Positions 56,901 through 64,000 of a DNA stretch of 64,000 nt are shown one piece after another. The notes under the pieces are model-generated. The model searched no databases and had not been told where the DNA came from. It worked only from the letters and a program-made list of their open reading frames with translations. The translations under genes were made by a program, and so were the position numbers. Source of the DNA: an uncultured Ruminococcus sp. (GTDB lineage Bacteria; Bacillota; Clostridia; Oscillospirales; Ruminococcaceae). The stretch covers positions 1 through 64,000 of the forward strand of contig CAJTYV010000018.1 of NCBI GenBank assembly GCA_910584195.1, in the 5' to 3' direction. The stretch's first letter is position 1. Every line of letters starts with the position of its first letter.

Positions 56901-59900
56901 GGCGGCGCTTTGGCTGAAGTAGCTATAGCTGCAAATCTGATGCCTAAGAACATGGTCGGCATCGGAGCTGGTCTTGTCGTTGTGGGTGCGGCTCTTGAAA
57001 TTGTTGCAGATGCTTTGGGCAAGATGGGTAAGTTGTCATGGGAAGAGGTCGCGAAAGGGCTTGTAGCAATGGGAGGCGCCTTAGCCGAACTTGCGATAGG
57101 TCTCAACCTGATGAACGGTACACTGGCAGGTTCAGCGGCATTGCTTGTTGCGGCGGCTGCATTAGCGGTTCTGGCTCCGGTTCTCAGCGTTTTAGGCGCA
57201 ATGAGTTGGGGCGGGATTGCGAAAGGCTTGATTACGATTGCCGGGGCATTCACAGTTATCGGAGTTGCCGGGGGAGTTCTCACACCGCTTGTCGGAACAA
57301 TTCTTGCGTTGAGCGGGGCGTTTGCTCTTATCGGCGTAGGTGTTGTGGCTATCGGTGCAGGGCTTCTGGCAGCAGGATTGGGGCTGTCTGCGTTGGCGGT
57401 TGGGTTTACGGCTTTTGCGGCTTCCCTTACCGCAGGCGCTACGGCTGTTGTTGCCGGATTAACCGTTATCATTACCGGTGTAGCGGGTCTTATACCGGCG
57501 ATTGTTGCCAAAATCGGTGAGGCAATCGTTGAATTTTGTAAAGTAATTACCGCCAGCGCGCCTGTTATCGGCGAAACAATCAAGGCGGTTGTGTTGACTC
57601 TTGTTGATGTGCTTGTTGAATGCGTGCCTGCTATCGCAGACGGCGCTCTGGCATTGATTGCAGGAGTTTTGGAGGCATTAGTTACATATACGCCTTCAAT
57701 CGTGGATTCTATTTTCCAATTCCTGATCGCTGTTCTTGACGGAATTGAGAAAAATTTGCCGGCGCTCATTCAGTCGGCGATAAATGTTCTTATGGCCTTC
57801 TTTTCCGGGGTCGTGGACGCTCTGAGTGGAATAGACGTCGATGTACTCGTGAAAGGTATTGCCGGTATCGGTTTACTTTCCGCTATTATGGTGGCGTTAA
57901 GTGCCGTTGCAGGGCTTATTCCGGGGGCTATGGCGGGTGTGCTTGGCATGGGCGTTGTCATTGCCGAATTGGCTTTGGTGTTAGCGGCAGTAGGTGCATT
58001 GGCTCAGATTCCCGGATTATCATGGCTTATCGGGGAAGGCGGAAAACTGTTACAGGGAATAGGCACGGCTATCGGTCAGTTTGTCGGTGGTATTGTCGGC
58101 GGATTTATGAGCGGTGTGTCGAGCCAGTTCCCTCAGATCGGTTCAGATTTGTCGGCATTTATGATGAATATTCAGCCGTTCATAGAGGGTGCTAAGTCAA
58201 TAGACGCTTCCATGATGGAAGGCGTAAAGGCGCTTGGCGAAACTATTCTTATTCTTACTGCTGCTGATATTTTGCAGGGGTTGACTTCCTGGTTTACGGG
58301 TGGTTCTTCACTTTCGGATTTTGCCGAGGAACTGGTACCTTTCGGTACGGCGATGAAGGCATACTCAAATGCGATTTCCGGGATAAATCCGGAAACTGTA
58401 ACCGCATCGGCAACAGCGGCAAAAGCACTAGCTGAAATGGCATCCAATCTTCCGAACAGCGGCGGAGTAGTCGGATGGTTTACCGGCGAAAATGATATGG
58501 ACGAATTTGCTGCACAGTTGGTTCCTTTTGGGGAAGCTATGAAAGCGTATGGCGAAGCCGTATCGGGTATTGACGGCGCATCCATTGAAAGTTCGGCGAT
58601 TGCCGGGCAGGCATTAACAGAATTGGCCCATACTGTTCCCAATACGGGAGGCGTAGTGAGCTGGTTTGCAGGAAACAACGATTTAGGGGACTTTGCGGAA
58701 CAGCTTGTGCCGTTTGGCGAAGCTATGAAATTGTATGGTGATTCTGTAGCAGGAATCAATTCCGAATCGATACAGGCTTCTACGATAGCAGGTCAAGCAT
58801 TGACGGAGCTTGCTAATACAGTCCCTAATACTGGCGGAGTTGTAAGCTGGTTCACCGGTAATAATGACCTTGATACCTTCGGGGAGCAGATTGTTCCGTT
58901 TGGCGAAGCTATGAAAGCGTATGGTGATGCCGTTGTGGGTATTGATGGGGAAGCGGTAACAGCGTCTGCTACGGCAGGTCTGGCATTAACAGAATTAGCC
59001 AATACAGTACCGAATACCGGCGGGGTTGTGAGCTGGTTTACCGGTAATAACGATCTCGATACATTCGGAGAACAAATCGTTGTGTTTGGCGAAGCTATGA
59101 AAAAGTACGGCGACGTAGTTGCGGGTATTGACGCAGCGGCGGTAACAGCATCGACGACAGCGGGATTAGCGCTGGTAGAGTTGTCGAATGGTTTGGATAA
59201 CAGCGGCGGGGTTGTAAGCTGGTTTGCTGGAGATAACGATTTAGCGGATTTTGCGAAGGGCATTGTGCCTTTCGGCGAGGCAATGAAATCGTATTCAGAT
59301 GCGGTAAGCGGAATCAATCCGGCAGCGGTAACAGCGTCCGCAGTTGCGGCACAAAGTCTGGCAACTTTAGAAGGAAATCTTCCTGCTATCGGCGGACTTT
59401 CCGAAATCATGAATGGCGGAAACAGTCTTGCAAGCTTTGCAAGAGAGTTGATTCCATTCGGAGAAGCAATGAAACTATATTCGGATGCTGTAAGCGGGGT
59501 GAACCCTGTTGCAGTAACAGCATCGGCACTGGCGGCGCAGTCCCTGGCAAGGCTTGAGGAGAATCTTCCTGATATTGGAGGTTTTTCTGAAATTTTCACG
59601 GGTGGAAACAGTCTTGCAAGTTTCGCAAGAGAACTGATACCTTTTGGCGAGGCGATGAAGTCATATTCTGACGCTGTAAGTGGTATCAATCCGGGAGCGG
59701 TAACAGCTTCGGCTACGGCCGCACAGTCTTTATCAGAACTGGAAGCGAATCTTCCGGATGTTGGCGGCATATCGGGCTGGATTACCGGGGATACCGACTT
59801 GGGTGAGTTCGCAGAGCGGCTTATTCCATTCGGAGAAGCAATGTTGTCTTACAGCAATGCTATTAACGGAATCGATCCGGAAGCTGTGACGGCGTCGGCT

Positions 59901-62219
59901 ACAGCAGCACAAGCTTTAGCTGCTCTGGAAGCAAATCTTCCGAAAACCGGGGGTGTTGTAAGCTGGTTTGCCGGGGATAACGATTTGGAATCGTTCGCTA
60001 AAGGTATCACGCCGTTTGGCGAAGCAATGAAATCATATTCTCTGGCAGTAACGGGTATCAATGCGGACGCCGTTGTTAATTCAACTACGGCCGGTTTGGC
60101 GTTAATCGAATTGGCGAAAACACTTCCGACTACGGGCGGAATCGTTGGCTGGTTCACTGGAGAAAACGATCTGGCGGCTTTTGCCGATGGCATTACGCCT
60201 TTCGGCGAGGCGATGAAGGAGTATTCTCTGGCAGTAACGGGTATCAATGCCGACGCAGTTGTGAACTCTACGACAGCGGGCAAGGCGCTGATTGAACTGG
60301 CAAAAACTGTTCCCAATACGGGAGGAGTAGTAAGCTGGTTTACCGGCGGTAATGATATGGGACAGTTCGGCGAACAGCTTATACCTTTTGGTGAAGCAAT
60401 GAAATCGTATTCGGATGCTATATCTGGAATAGATGTAGAAGCTATCACGAATTCGGCGACAGCAGGCAAAGCATTGGTGGAATTGGCAAATACGCTTCCG
60501 AATACTGGCGGGGTAGTAAGCTGGTTCACTGGCAGTAATGATATTGGCGCATTTGGAGAGAGTCTGATATTGTTTGGTAAAAACTTTGCACAGTATTCGG
60601 ATTATATGAAGAATGTGGATGCCGGTATCGTCACCGCTACTACGAATGCTGCCAGTTCAATCGTTGAATTACAAAAGAGCTTGCCGGAAGAAGGAGGATG
60701 GTTCTCGAAAGATATGAGTCTTGCTGATTTCGGTAAGGACATGAGTTCATTTGGTTCCTATTTCAGCTCCTATTATGCTTATATAAGCGGTGTCGATACG
60801 GGCATACTTTCCAGTGTTATTACGCAGACAAACAGACTGGTCGAGATGGCGAAAGGTATGGTAGGGCTGGATGTCAGCGGGATGACGTCGTTTAGTTCCG
60901 CATTGGCAAAGCTTGGCGAAACAGGTGTTACCGGATTCATCAATGCGTTTAACAATGCAGAATCAAAAGTTAAGGCCGCTGCTTCTAATATGCTGACGGC
61001 TTTTATCAATGGCGCAAATGCCAAGAAAGGCGATGCGACTACTACTTTCACAAATATTGTGCAGGCGGTACTAACAGCGATAAAGGCCAAGCAGCCAGAG
61101 TTTCAAACGGTTGGTTCTACGTTGATGATTAAGTTTGTCGCAGGGGTGAAGTCTCAGGATAACAATGCCCGTACCACATTTACAACGATTATCAGTGGGT
61201 GTCTGACAGCCATCAAGAACAAATACACCGAATTCCAAACGGTGGGAACGCAAACGATGATCAAGTTCATTGCGGGCGTAAAATCCCAGGACAATAATGC
61301 GAGGACAACGTATACGAACATCATGAACGGATGTTTGACAGCTATTAAGAATAAGTATACGGAGTTTCAGACAGTGGGTACCCAGACGATGGTTAAATTT
61401 ATCGCTGGGGTAAAGTCGAAAGATAACGAGGCTCGAAACGCATTCACAACGATTATCAGTGGGTGTCTGACAGCCATCAAGAACAAATACAGCGAGTTTG
61501 AGACGGTCGGCAAGGGGTGCATGGAAAAACTCATTTCGGGCGTGAAAAGTAAAGATGCGGACGTGAAGAGTTCATTTACATCAAGCCTCGGCAATGCGGT
61601 CAGCGCTGTCAAAGATTACCGAGATCAGTTCTATAGTGCGGGTTCGTATCTGGTTGACGGATTTGCCGCTGGTATCAGTGAGAATGCGTACAAAGCATCA
61701 GCCAAAGCAAGGGCTATGGCAGCCGCAGCGGCGGAAGCAGCTAAGAAAGAATTGGACGAGCATTCACCTTCTAAAGTTGGTTATCAGATTGGTGACTACT
61801 TTGGCGTGGCATTTGTCAACGCTATTGGTGATTATGAAGATAAGGCTTATGAGACCAGCTCTGACATGGCGAATGCAGCCAAAACCGGTTTAAGCAATGC
61901 GATTTCTAAGGTGAAAGATTTCATCACTAATGGGATTGATGCTGAGCCTATGATCCGACCTGTTCTTGATCTGTCGAATGTAGAGTCAAGAATCAGTAAA
62001 CTAAACACCATGTTGAGCAGAACGCAGGCATTATCCATCAGCGCAAGCATGAATAGAGACTATGCTCCGGACATTCAAAATGGAGGTGGAAAACCTAACA
62101 CAAGCAACACGTTTACCTTTACACAAAATAACTACTCGCCTAAGTCATTGTCGAGAGTTGAGCTTTATCGTCAGACGAACAACCAGTTCTCGGCATTTGA
62201 AAGGATGGTGAAAGCATGA
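53985..62219 (+). CDS. Tail tape measure protein (2744 aa)
   Basis: A very long, alanine/glycine-rich protein that sets tail length; by the usual rule of about 0.15 nm per residue the tail would be near 400 nm. The N-terminus (RFDNRQFESNVQTSLSTLDKL) and FADMTSNIGKFTNAGV are typical. Three repeat families are visible: about six units of ~59 aa (56200-57260), about thirteen of 62 aa (58290-60770) and about five of ~45 aa (61040-61560). The long hydrophobic middle may enter the host membrane at ejection. The end has EHSPSKVGYQIGDYFGVAF. Confidence 0.95.
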   Translation: MSSTIDERVVEMRFDNRQFESNVQTSLSTLDKLKRSLNLDGATKGLEGISAASKNCDMSGLSSAVQTVQARFSALEVMAVTALANITNSVINTGKQMLSSLTIEPIKDGFAEYELKMGSIQTIMMSTGASLQDVNKYLNELNTYADRTIYSFADMTSNIGKFTNAGVKLEDAVMAIQGISNEAAVSGANANEASRAMYNFAQALSAGYVKLIDWKSIENANMATVEFKTQLLEAAVAAGTVEKTTDGMYRVLTENNQGSTMDEAIDATKNFNDSLQYQWMTTDVLVNTLRDYADETTDIGKKAFAAAQEVKTFTQLMDTLKEAVGSGWAMTWEILFGDFNEAKAMWTDASNYFGGMIDAMSDARNSMLQGWKDLGGRTAVIDAIKNAFGALVSVVKPVKDAFREIFPPMTSQQLYNMTVALKEFTSHLKLSDTASANLKKTFKGIFAVLDIGKQAFSALFKAIVPLFGGFKTLGGGVLGVTGSIGDFLVSIDEFIKKNDIFGKSVQGVIDFVGKAANAFKDFAKEVKDKFDLPDLDTIKKSVTDFLNTLKEKVKIPGLELLHSMLERVHVRMSQVGDAAGDMKGGVIIAIGAMGEALSKCKFLQLLQALWNGVKTIVGGIAQVIGGLADTIIEKLGNADFSGIIDLLNGLSLGGIAVGLTKFINSLSNPLDSLGDIMENVTGILDGVRGCFEEYQNQLKAGTLIKIATAIGILAASIVAISLVDSDKLAGSLGAITVMMTELIVAMAAFNKLGGVSGKGATKLVVFAGAVLVLSSAVKKMASLSWGELARGLVGVGVLLAELDVFMATSKFNKKAMSNATAMVIFAAAIKVMASAVKDLSSLGWEEMAKGLLGVGVLLAEVDIFLNTAKFSGKAMSTATGMLVMAAALKVLASVCGDFAKMQWGEIGKGLTAVGALLLEVAAFTKLTGNTKHVISSGLALVEIAAAMKIFASAMGDFARFSWQEIAKGLVAMGGALAEVAIAANLMPKNMVGIGAGLVVVGAALEIVADALGKMGKLSWEEVAKGLVAMGGALAELAIGLNLMNGTLAGSAALLVAAAALAVLAPVLSVLGAMSWGGIAKGLITIAGAFTVIGVAGGVLTPLVGTILALSGAFALIGVGVVAIGAGLLAAGLGLSALAVGFTAFAASLTAGATAVVAGLTVIITGVAGLIPAIVAKIGEAIVEFCKVITASAPVIGETIKAVVLTLVDVLVECVPAIADGALALIAGVLEALVTYTPSIVDSIFQFLIAVLDGIEKNLPALIQSAINVLMAFFSGVVDALSGIDVDVLVKGIAGIGLLSAIMVALSAVAGLIPGAMAGVLGMGVVIAELALVLAAVGALAQIPGLSWLIGEGGKLLQGIGTAIGQFVGGIVGGFMSGVSSQFPQIGSDLSAFMMNIQPFIEGAKSIDASMMEGVKALGETILILTAADILQGLTSWFTGGSSLSDFAEELVPFGTAMKAYSNAISGINPETVTASATAAKALAEMASNLPNSGGVVGWFTGENDMDEFAAQLVPFGEAMKAYGEAVSGIDGASIESSAIAGQALTELAHTVPNTGGVVSWFAGNNDLGDFAEQLVPFGEAMKLYGDSVAGINSESIQASTIAGQALTELANTVPNTGGVVSWFTGNNDLDTFGEQIVPFGEAMKAYGDAVVGIDGEAVTASATAGLALTELANTVPNTGGVVSWFTGNNDLDTFGEQIVVFGEAMKKYGDVVAGIDAAAVTASTTAGLALVELSNGLDNSGGVVSWFAGDNDLADFAKGIVPFGEAMKSYSDAVSGINPAAVTASAVAAQSLATLEGNLPAIGGLSEIMNGGNSLASFARELIPFGEAMKLYSDAVSGVNPVAVTASALAAQSLARLEENLPDIGGFSEIFTGGNSLASFARELIPFGEAMKSYSDAVSGINPGAVTASATAAQSLSELEANLPDVGGISGWITGDTDLGEFAERLIPFGEAMLSYSNAINGIDPEAVTASATAAQALAALEANLPKTGGVVSWFAGDNDLESFAKGITPFGEAMKSYSLAVTGINADAVVNSTTAGLALIELAKTLPTTGGIVGWFTGENDLAAFADGITPFGEAMKEYSLAVTGINADAVVNSTTAGKALIELAKTVPNTGGVVSWFTGGNDMGQFGEQLIPFGEAMKSYSDAISGIDVEAITNSATAGKALVELANTLPNTGGVVSWFTGSNDIGAFGESLILFGKNFAQYSDYMKNVDAGIVTATTNAASSIVELQKSLPEEGGWFSKDMSLADFGKDMSSFGSYFSSYYAYISGVDTGILSSVITQTNRLVEMAKGMVGLDVSGMTSFSSALAKLGETGVTGFINAFNNAESKVKAAASNMLTAFINGANAKKGDATTTFTNIVQAVLTAIKAKQPEFQTVGSTLMIKFVAGVKSQDNNARTTFTTIISGCLTAIKNKYTEFQTVGTQTMIKFIAGVKSQDNNARTTYTNIMNGCLTAIKNKYTEFQTVGTQTMVKFIAGVKSKDNEARNAFTTIISGCLTAIKNKYSEFETVGKGCMEKLISGVKSKDADVKSSFTSSLGNAVSAVKDYRDQFYSAGSYLVDGFAAGISENAYKASAKARAMAAAAAEAAKKELDEHSPSKVGYQIGDYFGVAFVNAIGDYEDKAYETSSDMANAAKTGLSNAISKVKDFITNGIDAEPMIRPVLDLSNVESRISKLNTMLSRTQALSISASMNRDYAPDIQNGGGKPNTSNTFTFTQNNYSPKSLSRVELYRQTNNQFSAFERMVKA
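56200..57260 (+). repeat. Tape measure repeat family A
   Basis: About six units of roughly 177 bp (59 aa) sharing LSWGELARGLVGVGVLLAE-like cores, e.g. Trp codons at 56337 and 56514. Hydrophobic. Confidence 0.75.
58290..60770 (+). repeat. Tape measure repeat family B (62-aa period)
   Basis: About thirteen units with a period of exactly 186 bp where I measured it (FGEAMK Phe codons at 58527, 58713, 58899, 59085). Each has a GGVVSWFTG-like turn, PFGEAMKxY and TASATA segments. Confidence 0.85.
61040..61560 (+). repeat. Tape measure repeat family C
   Basis: About five units of about 45 aa with cores TTIISGCLTAIKNKYTEFQT and IKFIAGVKSQDNNAR. Long near-identical DNA stretches (for example 61178-61230 and 61448-61500) imply recent duplication. 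Confidence 0.75.
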
Positions 62220-63130
62220 TTAAATCAATCACTGTGACGAACTATCTTGGCGATAGTATCAAACTTGATTTGGCGCGGCCGGAGGAATCCGGCTTCGTCG
62301 TCACTTCAGTTACCGGTTTGGGGTCTGGAAAAGCGAATATTAACATGACCGAAGTGGCAACAAATGACGGAAGTCTGTATAATTCGTCCAGGCTCCCAAG
62401 CCGTAACATTGTAATTTCTTTGAAATACCTATGGCAGAGTACAATCGAGGATGTGCGCCAGCTCTCATATAAATATTTCCCAATCAAGAAAAAACTTACC
62501 CTGCTCATTGAGACAGATAATCGGCAGGCGGAGATTGAGGGCTATACAGAGGCAAACGATCCAAATATATTCAGCAAGGATGAGGGTTCAGACATTTCAA
62601 TCGTGTGTCCGAATCCTTTTTTCTATTCTGCTGGAAAAGACGGAGTCAATACCACTATCTTTTACGGTGTTGAACCGTTATTCGAGTTCCCGTTCAGTAA
62701 TGAATCTCTCTATGAGTGCCTAATTGAAATGGGCTGGATTCAGAACCAGATGGAGAAAGTGGTTATTTATAGTGGCGACGCCGAAATTGGTGTGACCATT
62801 ACAATTCACGCAATCGGAGAAGCACACAACATTACAATCTACAATACCGGCACAAGGGAAGTCATGAGGATTGACACGAACAAGTTGAAATCTTTCACAG
62901 GTTCCGGAATCATAGCCGGTGATGAAATCGTCATTTGTACCGTGAAAGGGCAGAAATCCATTACGCTGCTTAGAAACGGTAGAACCACGAACATACTCAA
63001 CTGTCTTGACAAGAATGCCGATTGGTTCCAGCTTGCAAAGGGCGACAACGTGTTTGCGTATACGGCTGAAGAAGGAAGCTCTAACCTACAGTTCAAGATA
63101 GAAAATCGAATCATTTACGAGGGGGTATAG
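62216..63130 (+). CDS. Distal tail protein (Dit-like)
   Basis: The protein has 304 residues and overlaps the tape measure by 4 bp. It starts IKSITVTNYLGDSIKLDLARPEE and has SRNIVISLKYLWQSTIEDVRQLSYKYFP and a galectin-like C-terminal half (GVTITIHAIGEAHNITIYNTG). It fits siphovirus Dit proteins that link tail tube and baseplate. Confidence 0.85.
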   Translation: MIKSITVTNYLGDSIKLDLARPEESGFVVTSVTGLGSGKANINMTEVATNDGSLYNSSRLPSRNIVISLKYLWQSTIEDVRQLSYKYFPIKKKLTLLIETDNRQAEIEGYTEANDPNIFSKDEGSDISIVCPNPFFYSAGKDGVNTTIFYGVEPLFEFPFSNESLYECLIEMGWIQNQMEKVVIYSGDAEIGVTITIHAIGEAHNITIYNTGTREVMRIDTNKLKSFTGSGIIAGDEIVICTVKGQKSITLLRNGRTTNILNCLDKNADWFQLAKGDNVFAYTAEEGSSNLQFKIENRIIYEGV

Positions 63131-63132
63131 GT

Positions 63133-64000
63133 ATGGACATAACAGTTCTTAATACTAATCTTGACGCTATATCCATCGTTGATGTCTACGAGTCTTTCAT
63201 CTGGACAGACAGGTATTATGAGTACGGAGATTTCGAGCTTTTCACTTCGATGACGGATACCATTCTCAGTTACATCAAGCAGGACTACTATTTACAGAAC
63301 CGTGAGTCGGAACATGTCATGATCATTGAAATGATACGGATTGGTTCTGATTCTGAAAACGGAAACCACATCACGGTTACTGGCAGGTCACTCGAATCTA
63401 TTCTTGACCGTCGGATTGTCTGGGGGCAAAAGACTATAACCGGGAATCTTCAAAATGGAATCCATACCCTTCTGAATGAGAATGTGATATCTCCGGCAGA
63501 CAGCAGCAGGAAAATTGCCAACTTTATTTTTGAAGCGTCAACTGACCCCGCTATTACATCATTGAAAATTGATGCGCAGTATACGGGTGATAACCTATAT
63601 GACGTAATCAACAAAATCTGTAGTGAGAGAAGCATCGGTTTTAAGGTGACTCTTAACGACAATAAGCAGTTTGTATTTAAGCTATATGCCGGGATCGACC
63701 GGTCCTACGATCAGTCTGTAAATCCCTATGTCATATTTTCCCCAAAGTTTGAAAACATCATCAACAGTAATTATGTAGAATCCAAATCGGCACTGAAAAC
63801 CGTTACCCTGGTTGGCGGTGAAGGTGAAGGTTCTGCGAGAAAGTATACTACTGTTGGTGGGGGAAACGGGTTGAACAGGCGGGAGCTTTTTACAGATGCA
63901 AGGGATATTTCTTCTGATGTTGGGGATGGGGTTGTCTTGTCTGATGCAGCATACACAGCCCAGTTACAGCAGCGTGGAAAAGAAAAGTTGGCAGAGAACA
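63133..64000 (+). CDS. Tail/baseplate protein, Gp37-like, 3' partial
   Basis: The ATG at 63133 follows GGGGG, and the frame stays open to the end of the window (289 codons). VYESFIWTDRYYEYGDFELFT, GRSLESILDRRIVWG and YDVINKICSERSIGFKVTL match the ReqiPepy6 Gp37-like family of siphovirus tail tip proteins, in which an endopeptidase or adsorption part often follows. The C-terminus is beyond the window. Confidence 0.85.
   Translation, partial: MDITVLNTNLDAISIVDVYESFIWTDRYYEYGDFELFTSMTDTILSYIKQDYYLQNRESEHVMIIEMIRIGSDSENGNHITVTGRSLESILDRRIVWGQKTITGNLQNGIHTLLNENVISPADSSRKIANFIFEASTDPAITSLKIDAQYTGDNLYDVINKICSERSIGFKVTLNDNKQFVFKLYAGIDRSYDQSVNPYVIFSPKFENIINSNYVESKSALKTVTLVGGEGEGSARKYTTVGGGNGLNRRELFTDARDISSDVGDGVVLSDAAYTAQLQQRGKEKLAEN

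Noticed and set aside
56072..60529. Several long minus-strand open frames opposite the tape measure gene (up to 565 codons)
   Set aside because: They mirror the low-complexity Ala/Gly repeats of the real gene and have no ribosome sites; shadow frames.
58290..61560. Regular repeats as a CRISPR array
   Set aside because: The repeats are long, in frame and coding within the tape measure gene; there are no short repeat-spacer units or cas genes.
1..64000. A CI-type lysogeny repressor
   Set aside because: No gene in the window has the repressor domain layout; if present it must lie beyond either end.

Overview
The window reads as most of a temperate, long-tailed (siphovirus-type) phage or prophage of an anaerobic Firmicute, probably a gut Clostridium/Lachnospiraceae-like host. 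Grounds: strong AAAGGAG ribosome sites before nearly every gene, a tyrosine integrase, an oxygen-sensitive class III ribonucleotide reductase pair (nrdG-nrdD), an HK97-type head module, and many small protein families that I know mainly from Clostridia phages. Neither end is closed: a partial gene enters at base 1 and a tail gene runs off at base 64000.

Layout. (1) 1-2.6 kb: integration end, with a leftward integrase under a consensus promoter lying on a palindrome, an 18-bp inverted repeat around a 33-codon gene, and a rightward excisionase-like gene. (2) 2.6-10.5 kb: an array of very small genes, mostly membrane or coiled-coil proteins, built as repeated cassettes. Most cassettes have a conserved 28-bp leader element, one small gene and a hairpin terminator, and the stop codon often lies inside the hairpin. 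One cassette carries a 90-nt tRNA-like gene. (3) 10.5-20.5 kb: three related DUF6353 membrane proteins, a SleB-like hydrolase and the replication centre, a 1440-residue helicase-primase-DNA polymerase with a good internal start before the polymerase. (4) 20.6-34.5 kb: accessory metabolism and host-takeover genes: methylase-like protein, SF2 helicase, DUF488, HAD fusion, LemA pair, Lar, ThyX-like, NrdG/NrdD and two MazG-like proteins. (5) 34.5-36.6 kb: an intergenic region rich in GTGGGC repeats (possible origin), then a promoter, structured RNA and terminator ahead of an unknown 348-residue gene. (6) 36.7-40.7 kb: two nucleases and a 959-residue protein with the RNA polymerase catalytic signature DFDGD. 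(7) 41.3-64 kb: small terminase, HNH, large terminase, portal, protease-capsid fusion, connectors, tail tube, chaperones, an endolysin placed inside the tail module, a 2744-residue tape measure, distal tail protein and a tail/baseplate protein.

How it may work together (inference): fifteen copies of the leader element, all pointing right with identical 14-nt spacing, drive the small-gene cassettes, the tRNA-like gene and the operon that contains the polymerase-like protein. That polymerase-like protein shares a HYG-type N-terminal motif with proteins of the packaging/head module, so it may be a virion protein injected with DNA. Together these suggest a phage-specific transcription system, the most interesting lead in the window. 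I saw no CI-type repressor, CRISPR array, transposon or reverse transcriptase.
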